Part shown: positions 16,200 to 25,705 of the stretch, one piece after another
Layout: every line of letters starts with the position of its first letter
How positions within the stretch are numbered: position 1 is the stretch's first letter
Origin: Poriferisodalis sp965208555
GTDB taxonomy: Bacteria; Actinomycetota; Acidimicrobiia; Acidimicrobiales; Poriferisodalaceae
DNA length: 64,000 bases
Assembly: GCF_965208555.1 (NCBI RefSeq)
Contig: NZ_OZ242342.1
Location: 930,001-994,000, forward strand
Reading direction: 5' to 3'
The notes under the pieces: generated by a model
Told to the model about the DNA's origin: nothing
What the model saw: the letters and a program-made list of their open reading frames with translations, nothing else
Database searches by the model: none
Translations under genes and position numbers: made by a program

Positions 16200-16919
16200 A
16201 TGTCGACGCTGCAGGATGTGATGGCGCAGCTGGAGCTTGCCGGAACAGCGCAGAACCGCAAGGTGTACGCCCGTCATGGCGCGGCCGAGCCGATGTTCGG
16301 CGTCAGCTACAAGGACCTCGGTCGCATCGCCAAGCCACTGCGGACCGATCACGCTCTGGCAGGCGACCTGTGGGACACCGGCAATCATGACGCCCGCGTG
16401 CTGGCGCTGCGTCTCGCCGACGCGGCTGCGATGACCAAGACACGGGCGCGACGCTGGCTGCGCGACGTCGACAACTACATCCTCGCCGAGGCTCTCGGCG
16501 GGCTGCTCTCACAGTCGCCGCACGCGCGGTCGCTCAGCGACGAGTGGCGGGATTCACCCCGTGAGTGGCCCGCGTCGGTGGGCTGGTTCATCGTGGCCTG
16601 CACCGCCGAGCAGTCCGACGTCTGGTCGGCCGGCGAATTGCGGAGCCTCGTGGGCCAGATCGACGCGGAGATTGCCGAACGGCCGAACCGGGTGCGTCAC
16701 GAGATGAACGGCGTGCTCATCGCAATCGGTCTGCGTGACGAGAGCCTGCGACGCTCGGTGCTCGAGCTGGACGCCCGCATCGGTCCCGTACAGGTCAACC
16801 ACGGCGAGACCGGCTGCAAGACGCCTGCCATCGCGCCCTACATCGACCGCACGCTCGCTCATCGCGAGAAGATGGCGGCGCGCCGAGCCGCCAAGGCGGC
16901 CGCCAACGCCAGGGCTTAG
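16200..16919 (+). CDS. DNA alkylation repair (AlkD-like HEAT-repeat) protein
   Basis: A 239-residue all-helical protein matching the DNA alkylation repair family, HEAT-like proteins that remove bulky or charged alkylated bases without base flipping. The core contains NRKVYARHGAAEPMFGVSYKDLG, and then DARVLALRLAD, LRDVDNYILAEALGG and an Arg/Lys/Ala tail. The order MFGVS and WDTGNHDARVLAL is typical of a subgroup in soil and marine actinobacteria and proteobacteria. ATG 16200 follows GGAAGG. The stop overlaps the SulP stop by 4 nt tail to tail. Catalytic activity of this subgroup is not well established. Confidence 0.8.
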   Translation: MSTLQDVMAQLELAGTAQNRKVYARHGAAEPMFGVSYKDLGRIAKPLRTDHALAGDLWDTGNHDARVLALRLADAAAMTKTRARRWLRDVDNYILAEALGGLLSQSPHARSLSDEWRDSPREWPASVGWFIVACTAEQSDVWSAGELRSLVGQIDAEIAERPNRVRHEMNGVLIAIGLRDESLRRSVLELDARIGPVQVNHGETGCKTPAIAPYIDRTLAHREKMAARRAAKAAANARA

Positions 16920-18619
16920 CTCTCGCCGTCAGGTCCGTCGAGGAGCCTCCGGGCGACGATGCGGGCGCCGTCGAGATCTTCGACGAATTGATCATCGGGG
17001 ATGCTGCGAAGCACGTTCAGCTCCCTGACGCTCGTCGCCTGTGAGCCTTCGAGGCCCATCACAATGCACTTGGCCCCTGATTCCACCGCGACGTCGACGA
17101 GCTGGCCGACCATGTAGGCGGCGCTGTCGTCCATGTAGCGCGTGTCGGTGAAGTCGAAGATCACCACCTCATGCTCTTCCACGTCGTGGTTGATGGCGTT
17201 GAACAGCTTGATGGACGAGGCCGCCGTGTAGGTGCCCCGCAGCGACAGCAGGCCCGTGCGGGCTGCGAACGGATCGGGGCCGTCGAGGTCGAAACTGGGA
17301 ATCGCTGGACCGTCGCTCTCATCTCCGGCATCGGGATCTGGCTGGTTCAGGAACGTCATGTCCAGCAGCGGCGTGGAGACCGCATTGTCGAGCTCGAGAC
17401 GCTCGAATTGCCGGGAAGCGGTCATTGCTGCTGCCAGCAGGCCGGCGCCGACGGCCAGCAGGAGGTCGGACACGATCGACAAGCCCAGCGTGAGCCCCAT
17501 GACGGCGTATTGATCGAATTGCGTTCGCCGCACCCGGACCAGGTATTGCCAGTCGATGATGTCGAAGCCGATCTTGATGAGGATGCCGGCCAGCACCGGG
17601 TGCGGGATGACCTCTGCGAAGCGTCCCAGCCCGAGCACCAGCGCCCCGAGCACCAGCGCGCACAGCGCCCCGGACACTCGTGAGCGGCCGCCTGCCTTCA
17701 CGTTGGCGACCGTGGCCGACGTGGCCCCCGCACCGGGCACCGCGCCGATGAACGCTGACAGGCAGTTGGCTGCGCCGACGCCGATCAGCTCGCGATTGGG
17801 GTGATGCGAATCGCGTGTCATCGAATCGGCGACTCGTGCGGTCAGCAGGCTGTTGATCGAGCCGAGCAGAGCAAGCGTCACAGCGGGCGGCAGGGCACCG
17901 CCGATGTCAGCCCAATCGAAGCTCGGCATCACCAGGTCCGGCAGGCCGGACGGCACCTCTCCGATGACCGCCACATCGTCGATCCACAGCACGCTGACCA
18001 CGGTGGCGACGAGCAGAGCACCGACGGACGGGGGCAAGATCCGCCCCAGCCGTCGCGGCCAGAACAGGCACACGGCGATCGCCAGGATGCCGAGTGCTGC
18101 GGCGCTGGTGTCGACGCTGCTGATCGCATCCGGCAGTGCGCTGATCGAGGCCGCCACCCCGCCCAGCGCTACCTCATGGCCCAGCAGCGGGATGAGCTGC
18201 ACGACGATGATGATCACGCCGACTGCAGAGGTGAAGCCCGAGACGACGGGGTAGGGCGTGTAGGCCACGAAGCTGCCTAGGCGCAGCGCGCCCAGCAGGA
18301 TTTGGAGAGCCCCCGCCAACACCATGATGAACAGTGCTTTCTTGACGTCTCCCTGGGCGTAGTCGACCACCACCACCGACATCGCCACCGACAGCGGTGC
18401 CGTCGGCCCCGAGATCTGTGTCGCTGAGCCGCCGCCAAGCGCTGTCAGCAGGCCGACGGCAACGGCCCCATAGAGGCCGGCGATAGCGCCGAGACCCGAG
18501 GCCACGCCGAATGCCAGCGAGAGCGGCAGCATCACCACGGCCGCGGTGAGACCGCCGAAGACGTCGCCGCGCAGCTGCTCTGCGGTGTAGTTCAGCGTCG
18601 GCGTCTTCAGCGCTGCCAT
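16916..18619 (-). CDS. SulP-family anion permease with STAS domain
   Basis: A 567-residue inner-membrane transporter (SLC26/SulP) for sulfate, bicarbonate or another anion. The N-terminal transport domain includes LPLSLAFGVASGLGAIAGLYGA, QISGPTAPLSVAMS and NRELIGVGAANCLSAFIGAVPGAGA (about 280-305). The STAS domain covers about 440-560, with DFTDTRYMDDSAAYMVGQLVD. It is a paralogue of the SulP at 51760, sharing long blocks by eye. The presence of (N/S)xELIG and GAVPGAGA is compatible with a bicarbonate- or sulfate-type member; the ion is not decided. Confidence 0.9.
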   Translation of the reverse strand: MAALKTPTLNYTAEQLRGDVFGGLTAAVVMLPLSLAFGVASGLGAIAGLYGAVAVGLLTALGGGSATQISGPTAPLSVAMSVVVVDYAQGDVKKALFIMVLAGALQILLGALRLGSFVAYTPYPVVSGFTSAVGVIIIVVQLIPLLGHEVALGGVAASISALPDAISSVDTSAAALGILAIAVCLFWPRRLGRILPPSVGALLVATVVSVLWIDDVAVIGEVPSGLPDLVMPSFDWADIGGALPPAVTLALLGSINSLLTARVADSMTRDSHHPNRELIGVGAANCLSAFIGAVPGAGATSATVANVKAGGRSRVSGALCALVLGALVLGLGRFAEVIPHPVLAGILIKIGFDIIDWQYLVRVRRTQFDQYAVMGLTLGLSIVSDLLLAVGAGLLAAAMTASRQFERLELDNAVSTPLLDMTFLNQPDPDAGDESDGPAIPSFDLDGPDPFAARTGLLSLRGTYTAASSIKLFNAINHDVEEHEVVIFDFTDTRYMDDSAAYMVGQLVDVAVESGAKCIVMGLEGSQATSVRELNVLRSIPDDQFVEDLDGARIVARRLLDGPDGES

Positions 18620-18648
18620 GTCAACGCCGAGTCAGGCCGACCTCTCGA

Positions 18649-19431
18649 CTAGCGGCCGAGGAACGTGTTCAACGCCTCCAGCACGGTGGCCTTGTCCGGA
18701 TCGACGAAGACGTGGGTCGCGCCCGAGCTGTAGATGGAGTCGCCGACGCGTACGAGGACGCCGTAGCGGTTGACGGGAAGCCCCTGGAAGGTGGCCGTGT
18801 AGTCAGTGCCGAACGATTCGTCGCCCAGACCGGGGTCTTCTCCGTAGCTGAAGGCGCCGACGGCACCGGTCGACGGCTCAGGGAATTCGCCGCAGGCAAC
18901 CACCTCTTCCTTGTAGTTGTTGAACGCCTGCGAGGCCGCATCAGCCGATTCGAACCGGGAGATGGAGACATCGAGGAACGGCCCCGTCAGCGGATCGGCA
19001 GCCCAGACGGCTTCGGAGTACGCCACCGCCAGGAGGCCGCCGTATGCCGGGGTGCCGGGGCAGGTCTCGGCCCGCGGGATGTTCGTGGCCGTCTGCAGCG
19101 TGTCGAAACCGGCGGGTGTCTCGCCTTCCAGCAGGGCGCCCTCCACGGCACCAGGCAGCGCTGCGCCGGCAGGCGCCTCCGTGGTGGGCGGCGGCGGTGC
19201 TTCGGTCGTCGTGGGCGGCGGAGCTGCGGTGGTGGGCGGCGGCGCTTCGGTCGTCGTGGGCGGCGGCGCCGCAGTCGTGGGCGGCGGCGGGGCCTCCGTT
19301 GTGGCGACGGTGGTCGGGGCTGCGGTGGTCGGCGCAGCCGCCTCGGTGGCCGGAGGCGGATCATCGTCTGCGCCGCCGCACGCGGCAGCAACGAGGGCAA
19401 GCACAACAAACAAAGCAGAGATGCGTCGCAT
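18649..19431 (-). CDS. Pro/Thr-rich lipoprotein with PknH-sensor-like C-terminal domain
   Basis: The 260-residue surface protein has a signal peptide and lipobox ending at Cys18 (LVAAAC). A repetitive linker of TTTEAPPP/TTAAPPP units (about 30-88) probably spans the cell wall. The C-terminal domain of ~165 residues contains AETCPGTPAYGG, LTGPFLDVSISRFES, ACGEFPEPS, GDESFGTDYT and VNRYGVLVRVGDSIYSS. It is clearly homologous to the C-terminus of the lipase-lipoprotein at 21641. The pattern (paired Cys, GDE.., VRVGD) resembles extracellular sensor domains of mycobacterial PknH/Lpq proteins, but the match is by eye. Function unknown. Confidence 0.75.
   Translation of the reverse strand: MRRISALFVVLALVAAACGGADDDPPPATEAAAPTTAAPTTVATTEAPPPPTTAAPPPTTTEAPPPTTAAPPPTTTEAPPPPTTEAPAGAALPGAVEGALLEGETPAGFDTLQTATNIPRAETCPGTPAYGGLLAVAYSEAVWAADPLTGPFLDVSISRFESADAASQAFNNYKEEVVACGEFPEPSTGAVGAFSYGEDPGLGDESFGTDYTATFQGLPVNRYGVLVRVGDSIYSSGATHVFVDPDKATVLEALNTFLGR
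19168..19344 (-). repeat. in-frame Pro/Thr tandem repeats
   Basis: Roughly 45-nt units encode TTTEAPPPTTAAPPP-type sequence two to three times inside the lipoprotein gene. The units keep the frame and differ at third positions, as expected for a protein-level linker repeat prone to length variation. Confidence 0.8.
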
Positions 19432-19474
19432 AGAGGCAGACTACGGCCTACGGCTATGTGAAGAGGGATACACA

Positions 19475-20323
19475 ATGAAGTTCGGCATGACATTGGCCAA
19501 TACCGGTCCACAGGTGGAAGGGGGGACCGCGATTGCGTATGCGCAGGAGGCCGAGGCGGCAGGCTTCGAGTCGCTCTGGACCGTCGAGCACGTGGTGGTG
19601 CCCGAGGGCTACCAGACGCCCTATCCGTATGCCGAGGACGGCAAGATGCCCGGCAAGCGGGACGACATCGACATTCCCGACCCGCTGATGTGGATGGCCT
19701 TCGTGGCATCCGTGACTTCGGAGATCAAGCTGGGCACCGGCATCCTGATCGTCCCGCAGCGCAACTTCGCCGTCACGGCGAAAGCTGTTGCCACGCTCGA
19801 CCGCCTCTCGGGCGGCCGCGTGCTGCTCGGCATCGGCGCCGGATGGATGGAAGAGGAGTTCGACGCGCTGGGCGTGTCGTTCGCCGACCGCGGCGACATC
19901 ACCGACGAGCACCTCGAGGCCTACCAGTCGCTGTGGCGCGACGACGTGTGCTCCTACCAGGGCAAGCATGTCTCGTTCGACCGGGTGTATTGCCGGCCGC
20001 AGCCGGTCGGCCCGGTGCCGATCATCGTGGGCGGTGACAGCAAGCGCGCCGCTCGCCGCGCCGGCGAGCACGGCGACGGCTTCTTCCCCGTATCCGGCGA
20101 TCTCGAAGAAATGTCGATGCTCTACAAGCACGCACAGCGCTGTGCCGAGAACGCCGGCCGCGATCCGGAGAAGATCGAGTTCACCACCATGGGGCCAGCG
20201 ACACCAGAGTGGATCGAGCAGATTGCCGCCATCGGCGTCAGCCGGCTGGTCGTGAACCCGATGTCCCGTTCCAAGTTCGACGACTTCAGCCGGGACGTCA
20301 TCACCGCGTACGCCGACGCCTAG
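19475..20323 (+). CDS. luciferase-like (LLM) F420-dependent oxidoreductase
   Basis: The 282-residue LLM TIM-barrel begins MKFGMTLANTGPQ. It contains FESLWTVEHVVVP (about 32-44), LGTGILIVPQRNFAVTAKA, ATLDRLSGGRVLLGIGAGWMEEEF (across 107-130) and PVPIIVGGDSKRAARRAGEHGDGF, as in actinobacterial F420-dependent TIGR03619-type enzymes. ATG 19475 is the start; the frame is open upstream but runs antisense to the lipoprotein. The substrate is unknown. The M18 peptidase gene follows after 7 nt and may be co-transcribed. Confidence 0.88.
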   Translation: MKFGMTLANTGPQVEGGTAIAYAQEAEAAGFESLWTVEHVVVPEGYQTPYPYAEDGKMPGKRDDIDIPDPLMWMAFVASVTSEIKLGTGILIVPQRNFAVTAKAVATLDRLSGGRVLLGIGAGWMEEEFDALGVSFADRGDITDEHLEAYQSLWRDDVCSYQGKHVSFDRVYCRPQPVGPVPIIVGGDSKRAARRAGEHGDGFFPVSGDLEEMSMLYKHAQRCAENAGRDPEKIEFTTMGPATPEWIEQIAAIGVSRLVVNPMSRSKFDDFSRDVITAYADA

Positions 20324-20330
20324 GGCACGC

Positions 20331-21626
20331 ATGCTCGACTCGCTGTTCGAGTTCATCGAGGCGTCGCCGTCGCCGTACCACGCAGCCGCGTCGGCCGCTG
20401 ACCGCCTCAGCGCTGCGGGCTTGCTCGAAGCCGGGCGCAGCGAGGACTGGAGCGAACTCGACTTGGCGGTCGGCCTCACCGTCCGGGACGGCGGCACGGT
20501 CGTCGCCGCGCGCGCGGGCCCCGATGTCGACCCGGAGCAGCTTCGCTTCAGCGTGATCGGCGCCCATACCGACAGCCCCAACCTGCGTCTGCGCCCTCAG
20601 CCGGACACGGGTGCGCTCGGCTACCGCCAGCTCGGCGTGGAGATCTACGGCGGTGTGCTGCTCAACTCCTGGCTCGACCGGGATCTGGGTCTGTCGGGAC
20701 GGCTGGTGGTGCAGGACGGGACTGACAGCGCGACCGGCGCCGGGCCGGAGACCGTGCTGTGGCGCTGCGACCGGGCGCTGCTGCGGGTTCCGCAACTGGC
20801 GATCCACCTCGACCGGGACGTGAACGACGGCTTGAAGCTGGACCGGCAGCAGCACATGACCCCGGTGTGGGGGCTCGGCGAGCCGAGCGCCGATGGATTC
20901 CGCTCGTTCTTGGCCGAAGAGCTCGCAGTCGTGCCCGACGCGGTGCTGGCGTGGGATGTCATGGCACACGACCTCACCCCCCCTGCCCGGCTAGGTCGCA
21001 ATGGCGAGATGTACGCGGCCGGCCGCATCGACAACTTGGCGTCGTGCCACGCCGCAGTGGAGGCTCTGGCCGGGCTCTCGGCCGTGCCTGACAACACGGC
21101 TGCGGTGGTGGTGCTGTTCGACCACGAGGAGATCGGCAGCGATTCCGCCACCGGCGCCAGCAGCCCGATCTTGGCTGATGCCCTCGAACGCATTGCTGCG
21201 GCGCTCGGCGCAGATCGCAGCCAATACCTGCGAGCGGTGGCTCGCTCGCTGTGCGTCTCGGCCGACGGGGCCCACGCGGTGCATCCGAACTATCCCGAGC
21301 GTCATGAGCCCCAGCACCTGCCGGCGCTGAACGGCGGTCCGGTCATCAAGACGAACGCCAACGTGCGCTATGCCACCGATGCGCGCACCAGCGCTCGCTT
21401 CGCGGCCGCATGCGACACGGCCGGCGTGCCGCACCAGATCTATTCCCACCGGGGCAACCTGCCGTGCGGCTCGACCATCGGGCCGATCACAGCCTCCCGG
21501 CTGGGCATGAGCGTGGTCGACGTGGGTTCGCCCATGCTGTCGATGCACTCGGCCCGCGAACTCGGCGGCAGCGACGACCCCGCCATGCTCACGGCCGCGC
21601 TCGGCGCCTTCCTCGCAGACGGCTGA
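20331..21626 (+). CDS. apeB: M18 aspartyl aminopeptidase
   Basis: A cytoplasmic zinc aminopeptidase releasing N-terminal acidic residues from peptides, 431 residues, the usual length. Metal-site motifs are in order: GAHTDSPNLRL (His/Asp), AAGRIDNLASC (bridging Asp), FDHEEIGSDSATGA (catalytic Glu pair) and MHSARELGG near the C-terminus. SADGAHAVHPNYPERHEP is the family's characteristic loop. Start ATG 20331, 7 nt after the LLM gene. Confidence 0.94.
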   Translation: MLDSLFEFIEASPSPYHAAASAADRLSAAGLLEAGRSEDWSELDLAVGLTVRDGGTVVAARAGPDVDPEQLRFSVIGAHTDSPNLRLRPQPDTGALGYRQLGVEIYGGVLLNSWLDRDLGLSGRLVVQDGTDSATGAGPETVLWRCDRALLRVPQLAIHLDRDVNDGLKLDRQQHMTPVWGLGEPSADGFRSFLAEELAVVPDAVLAWDVMAHDLTPPARLGRNGEMYAAGRIDNLASCHAAVEALAGLSAVPDNTAAVVVLFDHEEIGSDSATGASSPILADALERIAAALGADRSQYLRAVARSLCVSADGAHAVHPNYPERHEPQHLPALNGGPVIKTNANVRYATDARTSARFAAACDTAGVPHQIYSHRGNLPCGSTIGPITASRLGMSVVDVGSPMLSMHSARELGGSDDPAMLTAALGAFLADG

Positions 21627-21640
21627 GCGCTGCGCGCCCC

Positions 21641-23443
21641 TCAGAGGCCGAGCATGGCGTTGAGCGCGTGCATCACCGCGGCGATGTCGGGCCCGGCGAA
21701 CAGGGCTGCGAGCGCCGAGGAGTAGAGCGTGTCGCCGATCCGCACCACGGCGCCGTAGCGGTTGACGGGGAAGCCGGCGACGACGCCCGTGTAGTCGACG
21801 CCGAATGACTCGTCGCCCAGTTCCGGATCTGCTCCTGGGCTGAACGAACCCAGCGCCGTAGTGCCCGGATCCACGAACTCGCCGCAGGCGATCAATTCGG
21901 CACTGAGGCTCTGGATGGCCCCCGATGCCGCCTCAGGCGATGCGAAGCGGGCAACCCAGACGTCGAGGAACGGTCCCGTTGTGGGGTCTTGCACCCAGAC
22001 AGCTCCCGAGAACGCAACCGGTTCGGCACCGCCGAAGGCCACGGTGCCCGGGCAGGTCTCCGCGAGGGGCGTGGTGGTCTCGCTGAACAGGTTGTCGAGG
22101 CCCTCAGGCACGGAGCCTTCGAGCAGGGTGCCTTCGACGGCGGCAGGGGTCTGCGCAGCGGCTTCGATCGCAGCGAGATCAGGATCGAGGTAGTCACAGC
22201 CATGCGGCTCGGCAACGCCGTCGAGCCGGTCGGCTACCCAGCCGAGCGTTGCTTCCATGGACGTGAACGTGGTGTCGACGTGCCCGCCGTTGGGATACAC
22301 CTCGAGCGTCACCTCGGTGCCCCCCGCGCAGTACACGCCGTGCAGGTCGCGGACCAGCTCGGGCGGGACGACGGCATCGGCCCAGCCCTGCACGAACAGC
22401 ACCGGCGCATCGGCGATGGGTGCCCCACCGGCCTGATTGGCCGCGAGCACCTCGGCCAGCGGGCCGACCGGCGTGATGCCGTCCCAACCGCTGGGGTTGC
22501 GCATCGCGGCGTCGTCGAGATCGAAGAACGCCTCGAAGACCGCGCCCAGGCAGGCCTCCTCGACGACTCCCATCCGGTCGATGGCCTCGGCCGAGAAGTA
22601 GTCCTCGAGATCGAGCTCGTCATGGTTGGCCGCCATGGCATACGCCGCCATCACGGCGAAGCCCTGCGCGGTCGTGCCGACGGTGTCCATCAGGCGGTTG
22701 ATGTCGGTGGCAGGCGCGGCGGCGACGATCCCGGCCAGATCCAGCTCGGGCGCGTACGACGCTGCCAGCTGCCCGGCCCACAGCGCGGCGTGACCGCCCT
22801 GGGACAGGCCCCACACGAGGTAGCGCTCGCTGGCACCCAATTCCATCTGGCGCACGGCTCGCACGATGTCGAGGCTGCTGCGACCCTCGCTCTCGCCGAC
22901 CAGGTACGGGTGGACGCCGGGCGTGCCCAAGCCCTCGTAGTCGGTGGCCGCAACGATGTGACCCGCGGCGGCAATCGCCATCGGGATCTCCGAGCCGACC
23001 GGATGCGTCGCAGACGGCGCGCAGATGTCGGCGACACCGGTGGTGCCGTGGGCCCACGAGACGATCGGCGAGCCCGCCGGCACGCCGGGCGGAGCGAAGA
23101 CCAGTCCGCTCACCTCCACCAGGTCGCCGCGCACGCCGGTCGAGAGATAGGTGATGCGCCAGCCGTCGAGATCGCCGGCGTCGACCGGCTCGGCCTTCAG
23201 CAAATCGCCCGCGGCCGGTTCGGCAGGAGGCGCCTCGGTCGTTGTCGTAGGCGGCTCCTCGGTGGTTGCAGGCGCCTCTGTGGTGGTGGCGACAGCCGCC
23301 GTAGTGGCGGGTGCGGCCGCTTGAGCGGTCGTCGTGGTGGCGGCTTCGGCGGCGGTGGCGGCCGGGGGCGAATCCGGTTCGGCGTCGCTGCAGGCAACAG
23401 CAACCAACGCCAGCGCTGCAAGCGGCACGAAGAGACGGTTCAT
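21641..23443 (-). CDS. secretory-lipase-type lipoprotein with shared C-terminal domain
   Basis: The 600-residue exported protein is built from three parts. Signal peptide and lipobox end at Cys18 (LVAVAC), followed by a Thr/Ala/Pro-rich linker (about 25-77). An alpha/beta hydrolase of the secretory lipase type occupies about 80-430, with nucleophile elbow GLSQGGH (Ser214), Asp in GWADAVVP and His in NGGHVD. A C-terminal domain (about 435-600) is homologous to that of the lipoprotein at 18649. The enzyme probably hydrolyses esters outside the cell. The fusion suggests the C-terminal domain binds a ligand or surface component. Confidence 0.85.
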   Translation of the reverse strand: MNRLFVPLAALALVAVACSDAEPDSPPAATAAEAATTTTAQAAAPATTAAVATTTEAPATTEEPPTTTTEAPPAEPAAGDLLKAEPVDAGDLDGWRITYLSTGVRGDLVEVSGLVFAPPGVPAGSPIVSWAHGTTGVADICAPSATHPVGSEIPMAIAAAGHIVAATDYEGLGTPGVHPYLVGESEGRSSLDIVRAVRQMELGASERYLVWGLSQGGHAALWAGQLAASYAPELDLAGIVAAAPATDINRLMDTVGTTAQGFAVMAAYAMAANHDELDLEDYFSAEAIDRMGVVEEACLGAVFEAFFDLDDAAMRNPSGWDGITPVGPLAEVLAANQAGGAPIADAPVLFVQGWADAVVPPELVRDLHGVYCAGGTEVTLEVYPNGGHVDTTFTSMEATLGWVADRLDGVAEPHGCDYLDPDLAAIEAAAQTPAAVEGTLLEGSVPEGLDNLFSETTTPLAETCPGTVAFGGAEPVAFSGAVWVQDPTTGPFLDVWVARFASPEAASGAIQSLSAELIACGEFVDPGTTALGSFSPGADPELGDESFGVDYTGVVAGFPVNRYGAVVRIGDTLYSSALAALFAGPDIAAVMHALNAMLGL

Positions 23444-23527
23444 CTTCGAACCCTATGACTTCTGCTGATGCCCCCTGGACGCACGCAGACGCGGCCATCG
23501 GGTGATTTCGAGCAGTTCGGTGGTGCC

Positions 23528-24295
23528 TCAGGCGTGGTGCAGGTGGTCGTCGAGGTGCGAGCAGTCGTTGAACCGGCGCAGCACCCAGTCGCCGTCACAG
23601 CGAACGACCTGGGTGATCGAGCAGTTGTCGGAGCCGCCGAACGAGAACGGGGTGGAGTCCGTGATGTGCGCCAGCACGGCGCCGATCACGCCGCCGTGCA
23701 CGCATGCCGCTACCAACTCGTCAGGGTGCGCATCGGCGATGCGCTCCAGCGCGCCCATGCAGCGGCCGATGAGCTGCTCGTTGGATTCGGCCCCGGGGAT
23801 GACATCCCAGCGTCGCTCGACGTGCAGCCGTTCATAGAGCGGGTGGTTGTCGGCTGCGTGCTGGCGGATGAGACCGCCGTCCCACTCCCCTAAGGCCACC
23901 TCGCGCAGGTCGGGTTCGACCGTGGGGGTCATGCCCAGCAGCTCGGCCAGCGGCGCGAACGTCTGCTGCGTGCGCTGCAGTGATGACACGTAGAGCGCAC
24001 CGATCGGCTCTCCGGCCAGCCGGCGAGCCGCCATCGCAGCCTGGGCGTGCCCGGCAGGGGCCAATGCGGGATCGCCCTGGGTGCCCAGCATCGGGAAGGG
24101 CTCGCCCGGTATGAATGCCTGCGACGCACCGTGGCGCACCAGCAGCACCTCGGTTGCGCCCGGCGGCCGGATCCACCGCTCCTGTTCGAACTGACGCACC
24201 TCGGTGTCGGACGGTGCCAAGTCGTAGTCGTCGTAGACAGGCTCCGCGTCTGCGGCCGCCACCGGCGTCTCGTGGGGTTGTGTCACGGCGGGCAA
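23528..24295 (-). CDS. histidine phosphatase family protein
   Basis: The 255-residue phosphoglycerate-mutase-like phosphatase has the phospho-accepting RHG at 54-56 (LVRHGAS). SSLQRTQQTF carries the second Arg, LREVALGEWDGG the Glu acid, and VHGGVIGAV the second His. A ~45-residue N-terminal extension precedes the fold. Broad family, substrate not predictable. It stands 84 nt from the divergently facing lipase gene's start region and has no clear operon partner. Confidence 0.85.
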   Translation of the reverse strand: MPAVTQPHETPVAAADAEPVYDDYDLAPSDTEVRQFEQERWIRPPGATEVLLVRHGASQAFIPGEPFPMLGTQGDPALAPAGHAQAAMAARRLAGEPIGALYVSSLQRTQQTFAPLAELLGMTPTVEPDLREVALGEWDGGLIRQHAADNHPLYERLHVERRWDVIPGAESNEQLIGRCMGALERIADAHPDELVAACVHGGVIGAVLAHITDSTPFSFGGSDNCSITQVVRCDGDWVLRRFNDCSHLDDHLHHA

Positions 24296-24370
24296 GCTAA
24301 CGCCTGCCCCGCTGGGTCGGGCAGGCTGAGTTGGCCATGCAATCTGGGCTGGCTGCCCGACCTGGATCGG

Positions 24371-25570
24371 TTACTCGATCTGGTAGGCGGCCTCGCCGTG
24401 ATCGCTCACGTCGATGCCAGCCATCTCGACTTCGGCCGAGACGCGGATTCCCATGGTCGACTTGATGACCGTGGCGATGATCCACGTGGCGGCGAACGAG
24501 TAGGCCGTGACCACGGCAATCGACAGCACCTGGTTCCACAGCAGCACGCCGCCGCCGAAGAACACCCCGTCGATGAAGTCGCCGCCGGGCACCGCCGACG
24601 CATCGGCGAAGAAGCCGAGCAGGACGCCGCCGACAGCACCGCCGACCCAGTGGATGCCGACGACGTCGAGGCTGTCGTCGAAACCGACCCGGAACTTGGC
24701 CTCGATGGCGAAGAAGCACACCACGCCGGCAATCGCGCCGAACGCCAGCGAGTGCATCGAGCCCACGAAGCCCGCCGCCGGCGTGATGGCCACCAGCGCC
24801 GCAACGACGCCCGAAGCGATGCCGATGGTGGACACCCGCTGGTGCCGTGCGTACTCGGCGAATGCCCAGCCCACCATGCCGGCGGCAGCGGCAATGAAGG
24901 TGTTGACGAAGGCCTGCGCTGCCGCGCCGTCGGCTGCAAGGGCCGAACCGGCGTTGAAACCGAACCAGCCGAACCACAGGATGCCCGCACCCAGCATCAC
25001 GAACGGAACGTTGTGCGGAACCGGCCGGTTGTCGGGCCAGCCCGACCGGCGCCCGACCACGAGGGCCAGCGCCATAGCGGCGGCGCCGGCGTTCACATGG
25101 ATGGCCGTGCCGCCTGCGAAGTCATGGGCAGGCAGGTTGAGGATCCAGCCGTCAGCGCCGTACACCCAGTACACGACCGGTGCGTACACCAGCAGCGACC
25201 ACAACGGGACGAACACCATCCAGGCGGAGAACTTCATGCGGTCGGCGACGGCACCTGAGATGAGCGCCGGGGTGATGGCCGCGAACGTCATCAGGAACGC
25301 AAACGTCGCCAGTCCTTCGGCATCGTGAATGCCGGCCATGCCCATCAGCGAGAAATCGCCGATGATCGGCAGGCCGCTCTCGCCCGCTGCGAGGCTGTAG
25401 CCGACCAGCACCCAGATCACCGGCACGATGCCGAGGCACCACATGTTCATGTTGAGCATGTTCAGCGCGTTCTTGGCACGCACCATGCCGCCGTAGAACA
25501 GGGCCAAGCCCGGCACCATGAACAGCACCAGCGCAGCTGATGTCAGTATCCACGCGATGTTGCCTTCCAT
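24371..25570 (-). CDS. amtB: ammonium transporter
   Basis: An inner-membrane ammonium channel of 399 residues with eleven predicted helices. Hallmarks are GLALFYGGMVRAKNALNM near 21-38, DFAGGTAIHVNAGAAA (the Amt signature with pore His), WFGWFGFNAGSALA and GIHWVGGAVGG (second pore His). ATG 25570 is preferred over the upstream 25591 because GGGAGGG sits 5 nt before it. No glnK (PII) gene lies next to it, which is unusual for bacterial amtB. Confidence 0.95.
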   Translation of the reverse strand: MEGNIAWILTSAALVLFMVPGLALFYGGMVRAKNALNMLNMNMWCLGIVPVIWVLVGYSLAAGESGLPIIGDFSLMGMAGIHDAEGLATFAFLMTFAAITPALISGAVADRMKFSAWMVFVPLWSLLVYAPVVYWVYGADGWILNLPAHDFAGGTAIHVNAGAAAMALALVVGRRSGWPDNRPVPHNVPFVMLGAGILWFGWFGFNAGSALAADGAAAQAFVNTFIAAAAGMVGWAFAEYARHQRVSTIGIASGVVAALVAITPAAGFVGSMHSLAFGAIAGVVCFFAIEAKFRVGFDDSLDVVGIHWVGGAVGGVLLGFFADASAVPGGDFIDGVFFGGGVLLWNQVLSIAVVTAYSFAATWIIATVIKSTMGIRVSAEVEMAGIDVSDHGEAAYQIE

Positions 25571-25575
25571 CACTT

Positions 25576-25582
25576 CCCTCCC
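25576..25582 (-). promoter_or_regulatory. strong ribosome binding site of amtB
   Basis: On the minus strand GGGAGGG is followed by five bases and ATG 25570. It decides between this start and an in-frame ATG 21 nt upstream. Confidence 0.75.
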
Positions 25583-25705
25583 TGTCGCCATAGGGCGTTG
25601 TCATGGGTGATTGATGGGCTGATCCGCACATCATTGCAGGTCAACGGTGTCGGCCTCGGCTTCTGCGCGAGCCTCGCAGGACCCCCGCCTCCCGGCCGCA
25701 ACGCC

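Noticed and set aside
19168..19344. Regular repeats considered as a CRISPR array
   Set aside because: The repeat is coding, keeps the frame, encodes Pro/Thr linker sequence and has no unique spacers.
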